In this document: piece after piece, positions 43,710-53,618 of the stretch
Numbering within the stretch: position 1 is the stretch's first letter
How the letters are laid out: the number at the start of each line of letters is the position of its first letter
Assembly (NCBI RefSeq): GCF_002217655.1
Contig: NZ_NEWK01000002.1
Span: forward strand, 745,164 to 809,163
Direction: 5' to 3'
DNA from: Geobacillus thermocatenulatus
GTDB taxonomy: Bacteria > Bacillota > Bacilli > Bacillales > Anoxybacillaceae
DNA: 64,000 nucleotides
Notes under the pieces: generated by a model
What the model was told of the DNA's origin: nothing
Database searches by the model: none
The model's input: the letters and a program-made list of their open reading frames with translations, nothing else
Position numbers and translations under genes: made by a program

Positions 43710-44426
43710 CTATTTCTCCTCCTTGCCGCCGTTTTCTGTCTCCATGTATTTCACATCAGGGCGGCTAGCCGCGGGCGGAATGACAACGAGCGGCTGGGGC
43801 TTGGATATGGACAGCTCCAAGTTTTCCACGGCGAAATCATCGCGGATCGGCGAAACGGCGAGTCCGCTGTACAACTTGTCCGCATCATCGGCGATGGCTC
43901 TCACTTCGACTGGCAGCCTCACGGAGCGGCTCCCGACTTTCGTTGCGCCATTGACATCGCGAATGGCCGTCCGGTTCGTCAGTCGCTCACCGTCGATGGC
44001 GATTTCTTTCGCCCCGTATTTGTTCAACTCATTCACTAACCGTTGCAATAGCTCGGGCGATACGGTGGCAACGGCCGGACCAACGTAGCCGGCCGCCGAA
44101 AGCGGCGCGATCGTCAACACGAGACCGCTTCCTCTCACTTCTGTCAGCCCTGCTTCTTCCCTCAGCTTTGCGACTGTCGCTTCAAGCTCTGTCGCGCCGC
44201 CCGCCTCGTGTTCCCGTCGGTAGCGGCGCAATGTTTCCTCGTAACTCTCTAGCTCCTCAAGCAGCCGTTGTTCAAGCTTCTGCTCTTTTGTCAAATCGGC
44301 GCGCAACTCCCAAATGTCGCGCGTGTCGCGTCCTTCCGGATGCAGCGTCGTCCGAAACCCGACGGCGAGCATCATACCGAATATGGCAGCTACGCCGGCA
44401 AAATAGAATCGATGTTTCCGTTCCAA
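43710..44426 (-). CDS. ylxX: DUF881 family protein YlxX
   Basis: A 238-residue protein with one N-terminal membrane segment, a predicted coiled coil (about 40-95) and a DUF881 domain outside the membrane. DUF881 motifs seen are GSGLVLTI, LVNELNKYGAKEIAIDGERLTNRTAI and PVEVRAIAD. The start is TTG after AAGGGG. It is a paralogue of the neighbouring ylxW. Function unknown; the location suggests a role in septal wall synthesis. Confidence 0.88.
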   Translation of the reverse strand: MERKHRFYFAGVAAIFGMMLAVGFRTTLHPEGRDTRDIWELRADLTKEQKLEQRLLEELESYEETLRRYRREHEAGGATELEATVAKLREEAGLTEVRGSGLVLTIAPLSAAGYVGPAVATVSPELLQRLVNELNKYGAKEIAIDGERLTNRTAIRDVNGATKVGSRSVRLPVEVRAIADDADKLYSGLAVSPIRDDFAVENLELSISKPQPLVVIPPAASRPDVKYMETENGGKEEK

Positions 44427-44454
44427 TGCGCTTTATCGCCCCTTTCCGCCCGTT

Positions 44455-45159
44455 TTACGGCTCGGGCGCAAACACCGGATCCAACACGATCGCTCCTTGT
44501 TTTTCCACTTTTACGTCGATATGGTCTTCGGCAAGTTCGTCGACGATGCCGCCGGGAAGTTCTAGAGCGGACATGAGCACGTTCGGATTGCCAATGGCCG
44601 AAATGACAAACGGAGCGGCATGCTGCGTTCCATCGACCTCAATGACTGGGCCGTTGCAGACGATGTATGAACGGTGGGAAATGCGCTGCCCATTAATCGC
44701 GACCGCTTCGGCGCCGGAAATGAGCAACTCGTGAACAACTTTCCATACGTGCTGTTCGTGAACGATATAATTGGTAGCGCTCGTTTCAGAGGGGATATAA
44801 GAGGAATCGGAAAGGGTGACTGCTACACCTTTCCCTTTCACCCTCGCTTTTCCGACATGCATGCGCAGCTGTTCCGCTTCTTTTGCCAATCCGGCCTCGT
44901 TCTCCTGTTCCTTGGCCAGCTTCTTCTCCCATGCAGCCAGCTCCTCCTGCTTTTTGACAAGCTGCTGCTTGAGCGACCGGTTTTCTTTTTGCAAAGCAAG
45001 AAGCGCCGAGCGATACTCGTACTCTTTTTTCCACTCGCTGTCGCTCCATTCGCGGCGGGATGCTTCATTTTTCGCATGTTGGTATGAGAACCCGAGCATG
45101 GCGCCGAAGATGAAGCAGATCAACGTCAGCAGGAGGCGGCTACGGGCTTGTCGTTTCAT
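44455..45159 (-). CDS. ylxW: DUF881 family protein YlxW
   Basis: A 234-residue protein with one N-terminal membrane segment (LLLTLICFIFGAMLGF) and a strong coiled coil (about residues 35-100). The DUF881 domain shows VAVTLSDS, VWKVVHELLISGAEAVAINGQRISHRS and PFVISAIGNP. The ATG at 45159 follows GGAGG by six bases and lies within the end of divIB. It looks like a duplication partner of ylxX. Confidence 0.88.
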   Translation of the reverse strand: MKRQARSRLLLTLICFIFGAMLGFSYQHAKNEASRREWSDSEWKKEYEYRSALLALQKENRSLKQQLVKKQEELAAWEKKLAKEQENEAGLAKEAEQLRMHVGKARVKGKGVAVTLSDSSYIPSETSATNYIVHEQHVWKVVHELLISGAEAVAINGQRISHRSYIVCNGPVIEVDGTQHAAPFVISAIGNPNVLMSALELPGGIVDELAEDHIDVKVEKQGAIVLDPVFAPEP

Positions 45160-45925
45160 CGCCATCCTCCTTTTTCGGCGGGGAGTAAGGAACAAAATAG
45201 CTGCCGACTTCCAAATGAATGACTCCTTTGACGTTTCGGTCAAGCGCGGCGACAATCGCTGGATAATGCGACAGCTTGTCCGCAAATTGCCGGATGGTCG
45301 CGCTTACTTCATAACCATCATTCATGTAGACGATGACACGGTCTTCATATTCCTTCGTCGGCTTGTAGTGAATTTCCGACATGGCGCCCAGCACGGCCGC
45401 GGGCAGTTCGGCGAGCTGCCCCGTCATTTCCGCAATGGCGTCGCCGTCTTTCCAGCCGACAAGCACCGGCGCATCGCTCGGCGCCGTCTTCGTCCCTTCC
45501 TGCTTTAACAGCCGCCCGTTTTCAAGCAACGGAAAAAACGTTTGCCGGTCATACACATAAGCGATTCGCCGCCATTCACGGACGTGGATGGCGATCGTGT
45601 TCGGCAGCTGTTTTTCCACAGTTGCCTCCTTAATTTCTGGATGGCGAGTGAGCTTTTCTTCTACGTTTTGTCCATTCACTTTCCAAAAGCTTGTCCGCTT
45701 CGTAATGCCGCTTAAGCTGATGATGCGCTCCGCTGTGAGATGACGGTTGCCGCTCACTTCCACATGCCCGACAGCGCCAAGCGGCGACTCAAAGTAAAGG
45801 ACGCACAAAATAAATAGAAAAAAGAAAGATAAGTACGCAATGAGCCGGCGGTTCGCTTTCTGGCGGCGCCGCTCCTTCAGTTTCGGCACGCGGTCCTCCA
45901 GGACGACGACTTTTCCCTTTTCCAT
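45140..45925 (-). CDS. divIB: Cell division protein DivIB (FtsQ homologue)
   Basis: A 261-residue bitopic membrane protein. A basic cytoplasmic tail precedes the membrane segment (LIAYLSFFFLFILCVLYF), then the POTRA domain (VEVSGNRHLTAERIISLSGI) and the beta domain with DGYEVSATIRQFADKLSHY. It stabilises the FtsL-DivIC complex at the septum. The ATG at 45925 follows GGGGA. Its leader has its own promoter and a hairpin; in B. subtilis murG and murB would lie directly upstream. Confidence 0.93.
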   Translation of the reverse strand: MEKGKVVVLEDRVPKLKERRRQKANRRLIAYLSFFFLFILCVLYFESPLGAVGHVEVSGNRHLTAERIISLSGITKRTSFWKVNGQNVEEKLTRHPEIKEATVEKQLPNTIAIHVREWRRIAYVYDRQTFFPLLENGRLLKQEGTKTAPSDAPVLVGWKDGDAIAEMTGQLAELPAAVLGAMSEIHYKPTKEYEDRVIVYMNDGYEVSATIRQFADKLSHYPAIVAALDRNVKGVIHLEVGSYFVPYSPPKKEDGDETTSP

Positions 45926-45973
45926 CGCATTCCCCGCTTTCTTCTTCAACGCCCGCGCTGAAACGACCGGTAT

Positions 45974-46000
45974 AAAAACAAACGGCATCCGCTGCCGTTT
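45974..46000 (-). terminator. Terminator-like attenuator in the divIB leader
   Basis: Stem AAACGGCA with TGCCGTTT (5-base loop) is followed on the minus strand by G and TTTTT. It lies about 20 bases downstream of a strong -10 and 50 bases before the divIB start, so it could reduce expression of the divIB to ftsZ genes. Confidence 0.65.
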
Positions 46001-46022
46001 CTTTGTTTTTGCACTTATTTTC

Positions 46023-46028
46023 ATTATA
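46023..46028 (-). promoter_or_regulatory. Extended -10 promoter for divIB
   Basis: TATAAT preceded by TGA (extended -10) on the minus strand. No good -35 is visible. It lies between the spoVE terminator and the divIB leader hairpin, giving divIB its own transcript. Confidence 0.55.
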
Positions 46029-46109
46029 TCACAAATGAATGTAAGAGAGAGCCTGTTTTTATCGCATTTGCCGGCACCGTTCGACGATGGGCTGCGTTCG
46101 AGAGACGCC

Positions 46110-46133
46110 AAAAAAACGGCGGGCATCCGCCGC
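46110..46133 (-). terminator. Terminator of spoVE
   Basis: A 6-bp GC stem CGGCGG with CCGCCG and a four-base loop is followed by seven T on the minus strand, a few bases after the spoVE stop. It separates the murE-spoVE part from divIB. Confidence 0.8.
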
Positions 46134-46137
46134 TTGC

Positions 46138-47238
46138 CTAATACCGGGCATGCCTGCTGATATTAAGCAGCACGCCGACGGCCATCAGCATCAACGTCAG
46201 TGACGATCCGCCGTAGCTTAAAAACGGGAGCGTGATGCCGGTAACGGGCATCAGTCCCGTCACAACGCCGATATTGATCATCACTTGAATCGCGATCATC
46301 GAAATAATGCCAAGCGCCAAAAAACTTCCGTACAAGTCAGGGGCGCCAAGGGCAATGCGCACGCCGCGCCAAAGAAGAAGGGCAAAGAGCAAAAGAACGA
46401 GCGAACCGCCGATAAAGCCCAGCTCTTCGGCTAAAATGGCGAAAATAAAATCGGTTTGCGGCTCCGGCAAGTAAAAAAACTTTTGTCGGCTCTGTCCGAG
46501 CCCAAGGCCGAACAAGCCGCCCGGCCCAATGGCGTACAGCGACTGGATGATTTGAAATCCGCTTCCAAGTGGATCTTCCCATGGGTTTAAAAACGATGTA
46601 ATCCGCTTGATTCGATAGGGAGCCGACAGGATGAGGGCGGCAAGCCCAGCGAGCCCCAAAACGCCAAGCCCGGCAAAATGGCTGAGCCGAGCGCCGGCGA
46701 CGAAAATCATCGTCACGCACGTCCCAACCATAACAATGCCCGTCCCTAAGTCCGGCTGCAGCATAATCATGCCGAACGCGGCAAACACAAGCAAAAGCGC
46801 TGGCAGCAATCCTTGTTTAAACGACGTAATCTTCTTTTGGTTTTCCGCTAAATATTTGGCCAAAAACGCGATCATCGCCAGCTTCATAAACTCGGACGGC
46901 TGGATCGAAAACGCTCCGACGCCGATCCAGCTGCGCGACCCGTTGCGAACCATGCCGATGCCGGGAATGAGCACAAGAACGAGCAACACAAAACAGACGC
47001 CAAGCAACACTTTCGACCAGTCGCGCCACACCCAATAATCGATGTTCATGACAACAAACATCGCGATCATGCCCACGCCCGCAAACAATAGCTGGCGCTT
47101 GGCGAAGAAAAACGAATCGTTGAATTTGTATTCCGCCCAAATGGCGCTCGCGCTGTACACCATAATAAGTCCGATGGCCAAGAGCGAAAACGTCAAAATA
47201 ATGAGCAAAAAATCTGGCGCAGACTTTTTCCGCGGCAA
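46138..47238 (-). CDS. spoVE: Stage V sporulation protein SpoVE (SEDS glycosyltransferase/FtsW family)
   Basis: A 366-residue polytopic membrane protein with about ten segments, the same length as B. subtilis SpoVE. Signature parts are GSRSWIGVGAFSIQPSEFMKLAMIAFLAKYL, NPWEDPLGSGFQIIQSLYAIGPGG and GITLPFLSYGGSSL. SEDS proteins polymerise peptidoglycan with a cognate class B PBP, here most likely SpoVD, for spore cortex. The start is TTG with GAGGTG upstream. Close identity to SpoVE favours it over FtsW. Confidence 0.9.
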   Translation of the reverse strand: MPRKKSAPDFLLIILTFSLLAIGLIMVYSASAIWAEYKFNDSFFFAKRQLLFAGVGMIAMFVVMNIDYWVWRDWSKVLLGVCFVLLVLVLIPGIGMVRNGSRSWIGVGAFSIQPSEFMKLAMIAFLAKYLAENQKKITSFKQGLLPALLLVFAAFGMIMLQPDLGTGIVMVGTCVTMIFVAGARLSHFAGLGVLGLAGLAALILSAPYRIKRITSFLNPWEDPLGSGFQIIQSLYAIGPGGLFGLGLGQSRQKFFYLPEPQTDFIFAILAEELGFIGGSLVLLLFALLLWRGVRIALGAPDLYGSFLALGIISMIAIQVMINIGVVTGLMPVTGITLPFLSYGGSSLTLMLMAVGVLLNISRHARY

Positions 47239-47263
47239 TGTCCAACACCTCTATTTTGTAAAC

Positions 47264-47293
47264 TAGAGGGAAAGGGCTGTCCCTTTCCCTCTA
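47264..47293 (-). other. 13-bp stem-loop overlapping the murD stop codon
   Basis: TAGAGGGAAAGGG pairs with CCCTTTCCCTCTA around CTGT. The murD stop codon is inside one arm, and the hairpin ends 25 bases before the spoVE start. There is no T run, so it may slow ribosomes, stabilise mRNA or give partial termination between murD and spoVE. Confidence 0.7.
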
Positions 47294-48646
47294 TTTCAAC
47301 TTATGCACGGCGTTGATAAAAATGTCCCCTCTCTCCTCGAAAGTTTTGTATTGATCCCAGCTGGCGCATGCCGGAGAGAGCAAAATGACGTCGCCCGGCT
47401 CGGAAAGCTCGAAAGCAACCGGGACGGCTTTTTCCACATTATCGACATATCGGATCGTTTCTATTCCCGCTTTTTGGGCGATGCGGCCGATTTTATCCGC
47501 CGTCTGGCCGAACAGTACGACCGCCTTTACCTGTTGCAAATACGGGAGAAGATCATCAAACTCATTGCCGCGGTCAAGCCCGCCGGCCAACAAAATGACC
47601 GGCTCGCCGGCGAACGCTGAAAGCGCCTTTTGCGTCGCTAAGATGTTCGTCGCTTTCGAATCGTTGTAAAACCGCCGGCCGTCGACTTCGGCCACATATT
47701 GAAGCCGATGTTTTACGCCAGCAAACGTCGTCAACACTTGAACGATCGCCTCGTTGCCGGCGCCGGCCAGCTTGGCGGCCGCCACCGCCGCTAAAATGTT
47801 TTCCAAATTGTGCTGTCCAGGAAGAACAATGTCAGCGATTCTGATAACGGGATCACCGTTCCAATAGATGGCGCCATCTTGAACGTACGCCCCTTCGCCA
47901 AGAAGCTTCGTCGCCGAAAACAGCACTTTTTGCGATCGAACTGAAGAGGCAATGTTCATCACGAGCGGATCGTCGGCATTGACGACGGCATAATCGCGCT
48001 CCGTTTGATTGCGGAAAATGTTCGCCTTTGCCGCTGCATACGCCTCTTTCGTTCCGTGGTAGTCCAAGTGGGCGTCGAAAATATTGAGCAAAACCCCAAT
48101 GGCTGGGCGAAACTTGTCAATGCCGGCAAGCTGGAACGAAGACAGTTCCGTGACAAGCCATTGCCCCGGCTTCGCTTCCCTCGCCACCTCGCAGGCGACA
48201 AGGCCGATGTTGCCGGCAAGCAGCGGATCTTGGCCATCCGCTTTTAACATTTCGTAAATGAGCGTGGTCGTCGTCGTTTTTCCGTTGGACCCGGTGATGC
48301 CGATAAACGGCCCTTCGGAAATGTGATAAGCAAGCTCCACTTCGGTCACAACCGGAAGCCCCTTCTCAAGCGCCTTTTTCACCATTGGGTTCGTGTACGG
48401 AATGCCCGGGTTTTTCACGACAAGGTCAAACGGCTCATCAAGCAGTTCAAGCGGATGACCGCCGCAAACGACGCGAATACCGAGCGGTTCAAGCTGCTTG
48501 GCCTCCATGTTTTCCGAAAGCGGCTTTTGATCATTGACGACGACCTTAGCGCCTAACTCCGCAAGAAGCCGAGCTGCCGCCGCTCCGCTTTTCGCCAATC
48601 CAATGACAAGTACATGACGATGTTGATAAAAACGAGTCGGTTTCAA
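47291..48646 (-). CDS. murD: UDP-N-acetylmuramoyl-L-alanine:D-glutamate ligase
   Basis: A 451-residue Mur ligase adding D-Glu to UDP-MurNAc-L-Ala. The N-terminal Rossmann part ([17 protein letters not shown]), the ATP loop [12 protein letters not shown] (about 117-128), [12 protein letters not shown] and the C-terminal YNDSKATN are present. The start is TTG, directly after the mraY TAA, with GAGGTG nine bases upstream. Confidence 0.95.
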   Translation of the reverse strand: MKPTRFYQHRHVLVIGLAKSGAAAARLLAELGAKVVVNDQKPLSENMEAKQLEPLGIRVVCGGHPLELLDEPFDLVVKNPGIPYTNPMVKKALEKGLPVVTEVELAYHISEGPFIGITGSNGKTTTTTLIYEMLKADGQDPLLAGNIGLVACEVAREAKPGQWLVTELSSFQLAGIDKFRPAIGVLLNIFDAHLDYHGTKEAYAAAKANIFRNQTERDYAVVNADDPLVMNIASSVRSQKVLFSATKLLGEGAYVQDGAIYWNGDPVIRIADIVLPGQHNLENILAAVAAAKLAGAGNEAIVQVLTTFAGVKHRLQYVAEVDGRRFYNDSKATNILATQKALSAFAGEPVILLAGGLDRGNEFDDLLPYLQQVKAVVLFGQTADKIGRIAQKAGIETIRYVDNVEKAVPVAFELSEPGDVILLSPACASWDQYKTFEERGDIFINAVHKLK

Positions 48647-49621
48647 TTACATCCACACCTCGATATAAATTGCTAGCATCGCAAATAAAAGGCCGACGGC
48701 CCAAAACGTCACAACGATCCGCCATTCTGACCAGCCGACAAGCTCATAGTGATGATGAAGCGGACTCATGCGGAACACGCGCCGTCCCGTCGTTTTGAAC
48801 GAAGCCACTTGAATGATAACCGACAGCGTCTCGATGACAAACACACCGCCGATGATGACAAGCAACAGCTCAAGCTTCGTGAGGACAGCAACAGCGGCGA
48901 TCGCACCGCCAAGTGCGAGCGAGCCGGTGTCGCCCATAAACACCTTCGCCGGGTGGGCGTTAAACACTAAAAAGCCAAGCACGGCGCCAACAACCGCAAC
49001 GCAAAATACAGCGACATCGTACTGGCCTTGATTCCAAGCCAAGACAGCATAAGAGCCAAAGGCGATCGCCGCTGTTCCGGCAAGCAGCCCGTCAAGCCCA
49101 TCGGTCAAGTTGACAGCGTTCGAGCTGCCGACAAGCATGAACAACAAGAGCACACCGTACGTCCATCCAAGGTCGACCGACCAATCGGCGCCAGGGATAT
49201 GTAAAACCGTCGAAAAGCCGCTTTGGCGGTAGACGGCAAAAAAGATGGCTGCGATAAGGAGCTGGCCGATAAACTTTTGCCGGCTCGTCAAGCCAAGATT
49301 TCGCTTCATCACGACTTTGATCATATCGTCGAGGAAGCCGAGCACCCCATAGCCGACGGTGACCAACAACAGCAAATACGTCCTCGTCGACAAGCCGGCG
49401 ATTTTCGGCGTGATCCATAGGGTCGACGCCACAATCGCCAATAAAATCATGATGCCGCCCATCGTCGGCGTGCCTGATTTTTTTTGATGCGACTTTGGCC
49501 CTTCCTCGCGGATGCTTTGTCCGAATTTCAACCGCCGCAAAAACGGAATGAACAGCGGCGATAAAATGACAGTGATGAGAAAGGAAGCCGCCATGGCCAT
49601 GATGATCACTTGTTCTCGCAT
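48647..49621 (-). CDS. mraY: Phospho-N-acetylmuramoyl-pentapeptide transferase MraY
   Basis: A 324-residue membrane enzyme with about ten segments that makes lipid I from UDP-MurNAc-pentapeptide and undecaprenyl phosphate. Active-site motifs are [40 protein letters not shown] and [15 protein letters not shown]. It begins inside the end of the upstream MurF-like gene (16-base overlap). MurG, the enzyme for the next step, is not encoded in this cluster. Confidence 0.96.
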   Translation of the reverse strand: MREQVIIMAMAASFLITVILSPLFIPFLRRLKFGQSIREEGPKSHQKKSGTPTMGGIMILLAIVASTLWITPKIAGLSTRTYLLLLVTVGYGVLGFLDDMIKVVMKRNLGLTSRQKFIGQLLIAAIFFAVYRQSGFSTVLHIPGADWSVDLGWTYGVLLLFMLVGSSNAVNLTDGLDGLLAGTAAIAFGSYAVLAWNQGQYDVAVFCVAVVGAVLGFLVFNAHPAKVFMGDTGSLALGGAIAAVAVLTKLELLLVIIGGVFVIETLSVIIQVASFKTTGRRVFRMSPLHHHYELVGWSEWRIVVTFWAVGLLFAMLAIYIEVWM

Positions 49622-50061
49622 GCATTGTCACATCCTTTAAACGGCCGAGCGTCCAGCCATCGCTTCTTCAATTTCGCCAGCCGGCGACGCACGGCCTCCC
49701 CAGCGATGGGGCTGTCTTCGGGAAGCTCGAAGAAAAACTGCGCCTCCCCCTCGCCGCCTTGCTCTAAATACCGCTCAAGCAATGCCGCTGCCGCCTCGAG
49801 CGGCGACGGAACGAAAAAAAGTGGAAATTGGTTAGGAATGTAGCGCGGCAACGGCTCGCCAAGAGGCCAAAACGAACCGATCGCCCCGTGTTCAATCGCT
49901 GTTTTCAATGTTTCCGCCCCACGTTCAAGCGGGACGAACAATCCTTTCTTCACCTGCTGGATCGGATCGACGAACACGGCATGAAAACGAATCGTTTCAT
50001 CGACAATGCCGCGCGCCTCCACCGCCATCGATTGCACCATCCTGTACGCGATCATCCTCAT
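49606..50061 (-). CDS. Stand-alone MurF N-domain-like protein
   Basis: A 151-residue protein. Residues about 20-100 ([29 protein letters not shown] and [20 protein letters not shown]) resemble the N-terminal UDP-substrate domain of MurF or MurE. The P-loop and C-terminal domains are missing. The tail is basic ([19 protein letters not shown]). It is locked into the operon: the ATG overlaps the murE stop (ATGA), and its end overlaps mraY. The usual murF position in many bacteria is exactly here. It may be a truncated murF or a regulator; function unknown. Confidence 0.75.
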   Translation of the reverse strand: MRMIAYRMVQSMAVEARGIVDETIRFHAVFVDPIQQVKKGLFVPLERGAETLKTAIEHGAIGSFWPLGEPLPRYIPNQFPLFFVPSPLEAAAALLERYLEQGGEGEAQFFFELPEDSPIAGEAVRRRLAKLKKRWLDARPFKGCDNACENK

Positions 50062-51527
50062 CCTCTCTCCTTCACTGCCGCTCGGGCAACAGCACGATCG
50101 TCAAACTCAATCACATCATTGCCAATGATTTGATACGTTTCATGCCCTTTGCCGGCAATCAACACAACATCGCCTTCCTGCGCCTGGCCAATGGCGTAGC
50201 GGATCGCCTCTTCACGGTCAGGAATCGTCACATGCTTTCCGATCTCAGCGCTTACTCCCGCTTCCATGTCGCGCAAAATTTGTTTCGGGTCTTCCGAGCG
50301 CGGATTGTCGGAGGTAAAAATAGCGACATCTGCATACCGCACCGCCACCTGCGCCATGAGCGGGCGTTTCGACCGGTCGCGGTCGCCGCCGCAGCCGATG
50401 ACGACATAGACGTTTCGCTTCGCCAATTGGCGCACCGTTTTTAAGGCATTTTCTAAACTGTCCGGTGTGTGGGCGTAATCGACGATGATCGTAAAGTTTT
50501 GCCCTTCATCAACCGTTTCAAACCGCCCCGGCACCGGCTCGACATCCGCAAGCGCCGCGGCGATCGTTTCAAGCGAAAAGCCAGAGACAAGACAGGCAGC
50601 GGCAGCGGCGAGAATGTTATAGACATTGAACGAGCCGACAAGTTTCGTTTCGACCGCCGTCGACCCATGCGGCGTGCAAAGCCGAAACGCCATGCCGCCT
50701 GCGGTTATGCGGATCTGTTCCGCCATCACATCGCTTTTTTCCCTCATTCCGTATGTGACGATCGGCGCGGCCGTCATATGTTTATAATACTGCGAAACCG
50801 GATCGTCATGATTGAGAACGGCAAATTTCGGCCGCCGTTCGTCGTAGCGGTTGCCGAGCTGGGCGAACAAAAGCCCCTTGGCGTTCCGATATTCTTCCAT
50901 TGTCCCGTGATAATCCAAATGGTCTTGCGTTAAGTTCGTAAAGACGGCCACATCGTAATCACAGCCATGCACCCGCCCTTGGTGCAGCGCGTGCGACGAC
51001 ACTTCCATGGCGACAAACTCCACTCCTTCATCGACCATCTGTTTAAACGTGCGCTGCAAAATGAGCGACTCCGGCGTCGTATTGGCCGCCGGATAGGAGC
51101 AGTCGCCGACCTTGATGTGAACCGTGCCGATGAGCCCTGTTTTCTTGCCGGATTTTCTCGCGATTTGTTCGATGATCGACGTTGTCGTCGTCTTGCCGTT
51201 TGTGCCTGTCACTCCGATTAAATGAAGGCGGTGGGTCGGCCGCCCGTAAAACGCGTCCGCTAAAATCGCCATCGCCCGCCGGCTGTCCGACACAAGAACA
51301 ACGGGAACATCAACGGAAAGCGGCCGCTCGGCCACGATCGCCGCCGCTCCGCGCGCCACCGCTTCCTCGGCAAAATCGTGTCCGTCTACTGTAAACCCTT
51401 TAAGGCAAAAAAAGAGAGAACCGGAGGCAACGCGGCGCGAGTCCATTTCGAGCGCCACGATATCGGGATTGCCTCCATGGTGCCCCCAAAAACCGGGCAA
51501 GTGTGACAGCAGCGTCAGCAGTTTCAT
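50058..51527 (-). CDS. murE: UDP-MurNAc-L-Ala-D-Glu:meso-diaminopimelate ligase
   Basis: A 489-residue Mur ligase. The ATP loop [12 protein letters not shown] (about 105-116), [12 protein letters not shown] and the DNPR motif ([10 protein letters not shown]) that selects meso-diaminopimelate are present. The cell wall is therefore DAP-type. The carbamylated-lysine segment (YRNAKGLLF) is present. A terminator-like hairpin lies between spoVD and this gene. Confidence 0.95.
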   Translation of the reverse strand: MKLLTLLSHLPGFWGHHGGNPDIVALEMDSRRVASGSLFFCLKGFTVDGHDFAEEAVARGAAAIVAERPLSVDVPVVLVSDSRRAMAILADAFYGRPTHRLHLIGVTGTNGKTTTTSIIEQIARKSGKKTGLIGTVHIKVGDCSYPAANTTPESLILQRTFKQMVDEGVEFVAMEVSSHALHQGRVHGCDYDVAVFTNLTQDHLDYHGTMEEYRNAKGLLFAQLGNRYDERRPKFAVLNHDDPVSQYYKHMTAAPIVTYGMREKSDVMAEQIRITAGGMAFRLCTPHGSTAVETKLVGSFNVYNILAAAAACLVSGFSLETIAAALADVEPVPGRFETVDEGQNFTIIVDYAHTPDSLENALKTVRQLAKRNVYVVIGCGGDRDRSKRPLMAQVAVRYADVAIFTSDNPRSEDPKQILRDMEAGVSAEIGKHVTIPDREEAIRYAIGQAQEGDVVLIAGKGHETYQIIGNDVIEFDDRAVARAAVKERG

Positions 51528-51584
51528 ATTTCGTTCATCCCTTTCGCTTCGAAATCGTCCGCTCCGTTAGGCAGACAGCGGAAA

Positions 51585-51629
51585 AAGGGGCACAACCAAC
51601 CCGATGTGTCATCGCATCGGTCGCCCCTT
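51585..51629 (-). terminator. Hairpin/terminator between spoVD and murE
   Basis: The stem AAGGGGC with GCCCCTT, containing an inner CCGATG/CATCGG stem, is followed by TTTTT on the minus strand. It lies 20 bases after the spoVD stop and would separate spoVD transcription from murE, at least partly. Confidence 0.7.
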
Positions 51630-51650
51630 GCACGTTCGTCTTACCGTGTC

Positions 51651-53585
51651 TTACCGTTCTTCCGCCGCTTCGCGTTTCGCCAAATAAATGCGGACCGTTG
51701 AGCCTTCTTTCACTTTCGCCCCTGGCTTCGGGGATTGTTCCACAACGACATCTCCCTCGCCACTAACATCTAATTTTAAGTCAAAAAGCTGCTCTTGCAA
51801 ATCATTTTTTGTCATTCCGATCAAGTTTGGCACTTCAATGACTTTCGGCTCGTTCCAGTCGCGCTCCTTCTCGAGCTGGTCTTTGCGAGGCTTCACGCCC
51901 AACGTGCGCAAACTATCTTCCATAATTTTTCCTACAATCGGGGCAGCGACCGTGCCGCCGAACTGAACCGTTCCTTTCGGGTTGTCGACGGCGACGTACA
52001 CGACAAGCTTCGGGTCATCCGCCGGAGCGAAGCCGATGAACGAAACGATATGGTTGTTTTGTAAATAGCGGCCGCCTTGCGCCTTTTGCGCCGTTCCCGT
52101 TTTTCCACCGACGCGATACCCTTCGACATACGCCTTTTTCCCTGTTCCTTGAGCGACGACGCTCTCAAGTGCGTAGCGGACTTGTTTCGATGTTTCCTCG
52201 GAAATGACGCGCCGTTTCGCTTTTGGCGTGTTGCGGCGGATGATCTCTCCTGTTTCCGGATCAACCCACTGCTTGGCAATGTACGGAGTGTACAAAATGC
52301 CGCCATTGATTGCCGCCGATACGGCAGCGACTTGCTGGATCGGCGTCACCGACACTCCTTGGCCAAACGCCGTCGTTGCCAGTTCCACCGGCCCGACCCG
52401 TTTCAAATCAAACAAAATGCCTGTTCCTTCGCCTTGCAAGTCGATGCCCGTTTTCTCACCAAAACCGAATTGCTTAATGTAACGAAACAACGTCTCCTTT
52501 CCAAGCCGCTCGCCAAGCTCGACAAACCCCGGGTTGCACGAGTTTTGCACGACTTCTAAAAACGTCTGATCGCCGTGGCCGCCTTTTTTCCAGCAGCGAA
52601 GCGTAGCGCCGGCTACTTTGGCGTAGCCCGGGTCAAAGAAATGGTCTTTCAGCAAATTCACCTTATGTTCCTCAAGCGCCGCGGCGAGCGTAATGATTTT
52701 AAACGTCGATCCCGGTTCGTACGTGCTCCAAATCGGCAAGTTACGGTTGTAAATTTCCGGAGGAACACTCCGGTAATCTGCTGGGTCAAACGTCGGTCGG
52801 CTCGCCATCGCCAAAATTTCACCCGTATTTGGGTCCATGGCGATGGCGATGATGCCATCCGGATTGTATTTCGCCTCCGCGATGTCAAGTTCGCGCTCCA
52901 TGATCGTCTGAATGCGCGAATCGATCGTCAACACCAAATTCAAGCCGTCCGTCGGCGGCGTATAGTCATCAGCGATATCGGGCATGCGCCGCCCTTTCGC
53001 ATCGGAATAAAACTGCACGGAGCCGCGCTCGCCCCTCAGCTCCTTGTCATAATACAGCTCCAACCCGGTGAGCCCTTGGTTGTCAATGCCGGTGAAGCCG
53101 AGCACGTGCGACAAATAGCTGCCAAACGGATAGTAGCGCTTCGTATCTTCAGCGATATACACCCCATCCAAGTCGAGGGAGCGCACATTCGCCGCTTTTT
53201 CATCGGAAATTTTCCGTCCTTCTTTCAGGCGGACGATCGACGTTTTTTGCGTGATTTGTTTATAGATGGATTCGACCGAACCGCCCAGCACCCCGGCCAG
53301 CTTTTTCGCCGCCTCTGCCGGGTTTTTGACTTGCCGCGGAATGACATACACCGTCGGCGCGCTCATGTTCGTCGCCAGCGGGACGCCGTTGCGGTCCAAA
53401 ATTTCGCCTCGCTTCGGCTCAAACGGAATGTTCCGGCCCCATAGCCCTTTCGCCCGTTCCGCTAATAGATCGCCGAGCCAAAATTGGACGTAGCCGAGAC
53501 GGAGATCGATAATGGCAAAGATCAAAATCCCGATCAAAAACACGATCGTCAACCGCTTGCGCACGGTAACGTACGATACGCGCAT
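51651..53585 (-). CDS. spoVD: Sporulation-specific penicillin-binding protein SpoVD
   Basis: A 644-residue class B PBP. One N-terminal membrane segment (about 12-30) precedes a dimerisation domain and a transpeptidase domain. The transpeptidase has the catalytic STFK (Ser293), SCN (349-351) and KTGTAQ (495-500). One C-terminal PASTA domain follows (about 575-640), which distinguishes SpoVD from the two-PASTA PbpB next to it. It makes spore cortex with SpoVE. A strong AAGGAGG precedes the ATG. Confidence 0.95.
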   Translation of the reverse strand: MRVSYVTVRKRLTIVFLIGILIFAIIDLRLGYVQFWLGDLLAERAKGLWGRNIPFEPKRGEILDRNGVPLATNMSAPTVYVIPRQVKNPAEAAKKLAGVLGGSVESIYKQITQKTSIVRLKEGRKISDEKAANVRSLDLDGVYIAEDTKRYYPFGSYLSHVLGFTGIDNQGLTGLELYYDKELRGERGSVQFYSDAKGRRMPDIADDYTPPTDGLNLVLTIDSRIQTIMERELDIAEAKYNPDGIIAIAMDPNTGEILAMASRPTFDPADYRSVPPEIYNRNLPIWSTYEPGSTFKIITLAAALEEHKVNLLKDHFFDPGYAKVAGATLRCWKKGGHGDQTFLEVVQNSCNPGFVELGERLGKETLFRYIKQFGFGEKTGIDLQGEGTGILFDLKRVGPVELATTAFGQGVSVTPIQQVAAVSAAINGGILYTPYIAKQWVDPETGEIIRRNTPKAKRRVISEETSKQVRYALESVVAQGTGKKAYVEGYRVGGKTGTAQKAQGGRYLQNNHIVSFIGFAPADDPKLVVYVAVDNPKGTVQFGGTVAAPIVGKIMEDSLRTLGVKPRKDQLEKERDWNEPKVIEVPNLIGMTKNDLQEQLFDLKLDVSGEGDVVVEQSPKPGAKVKEGSTVRIYLAKREAAEER

Positions 53586-53618
53586 ATGGCGGAACCTCCT
53601 TCATGGTGGGCTCGTTCC

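Noticed and set aside
51638-51657. Two tandem copies of GTCTTACCGT at the end of spoVD
   Set aside because: Only two 10-base copies, partly within coding sequence; most likely chance or local slippage.
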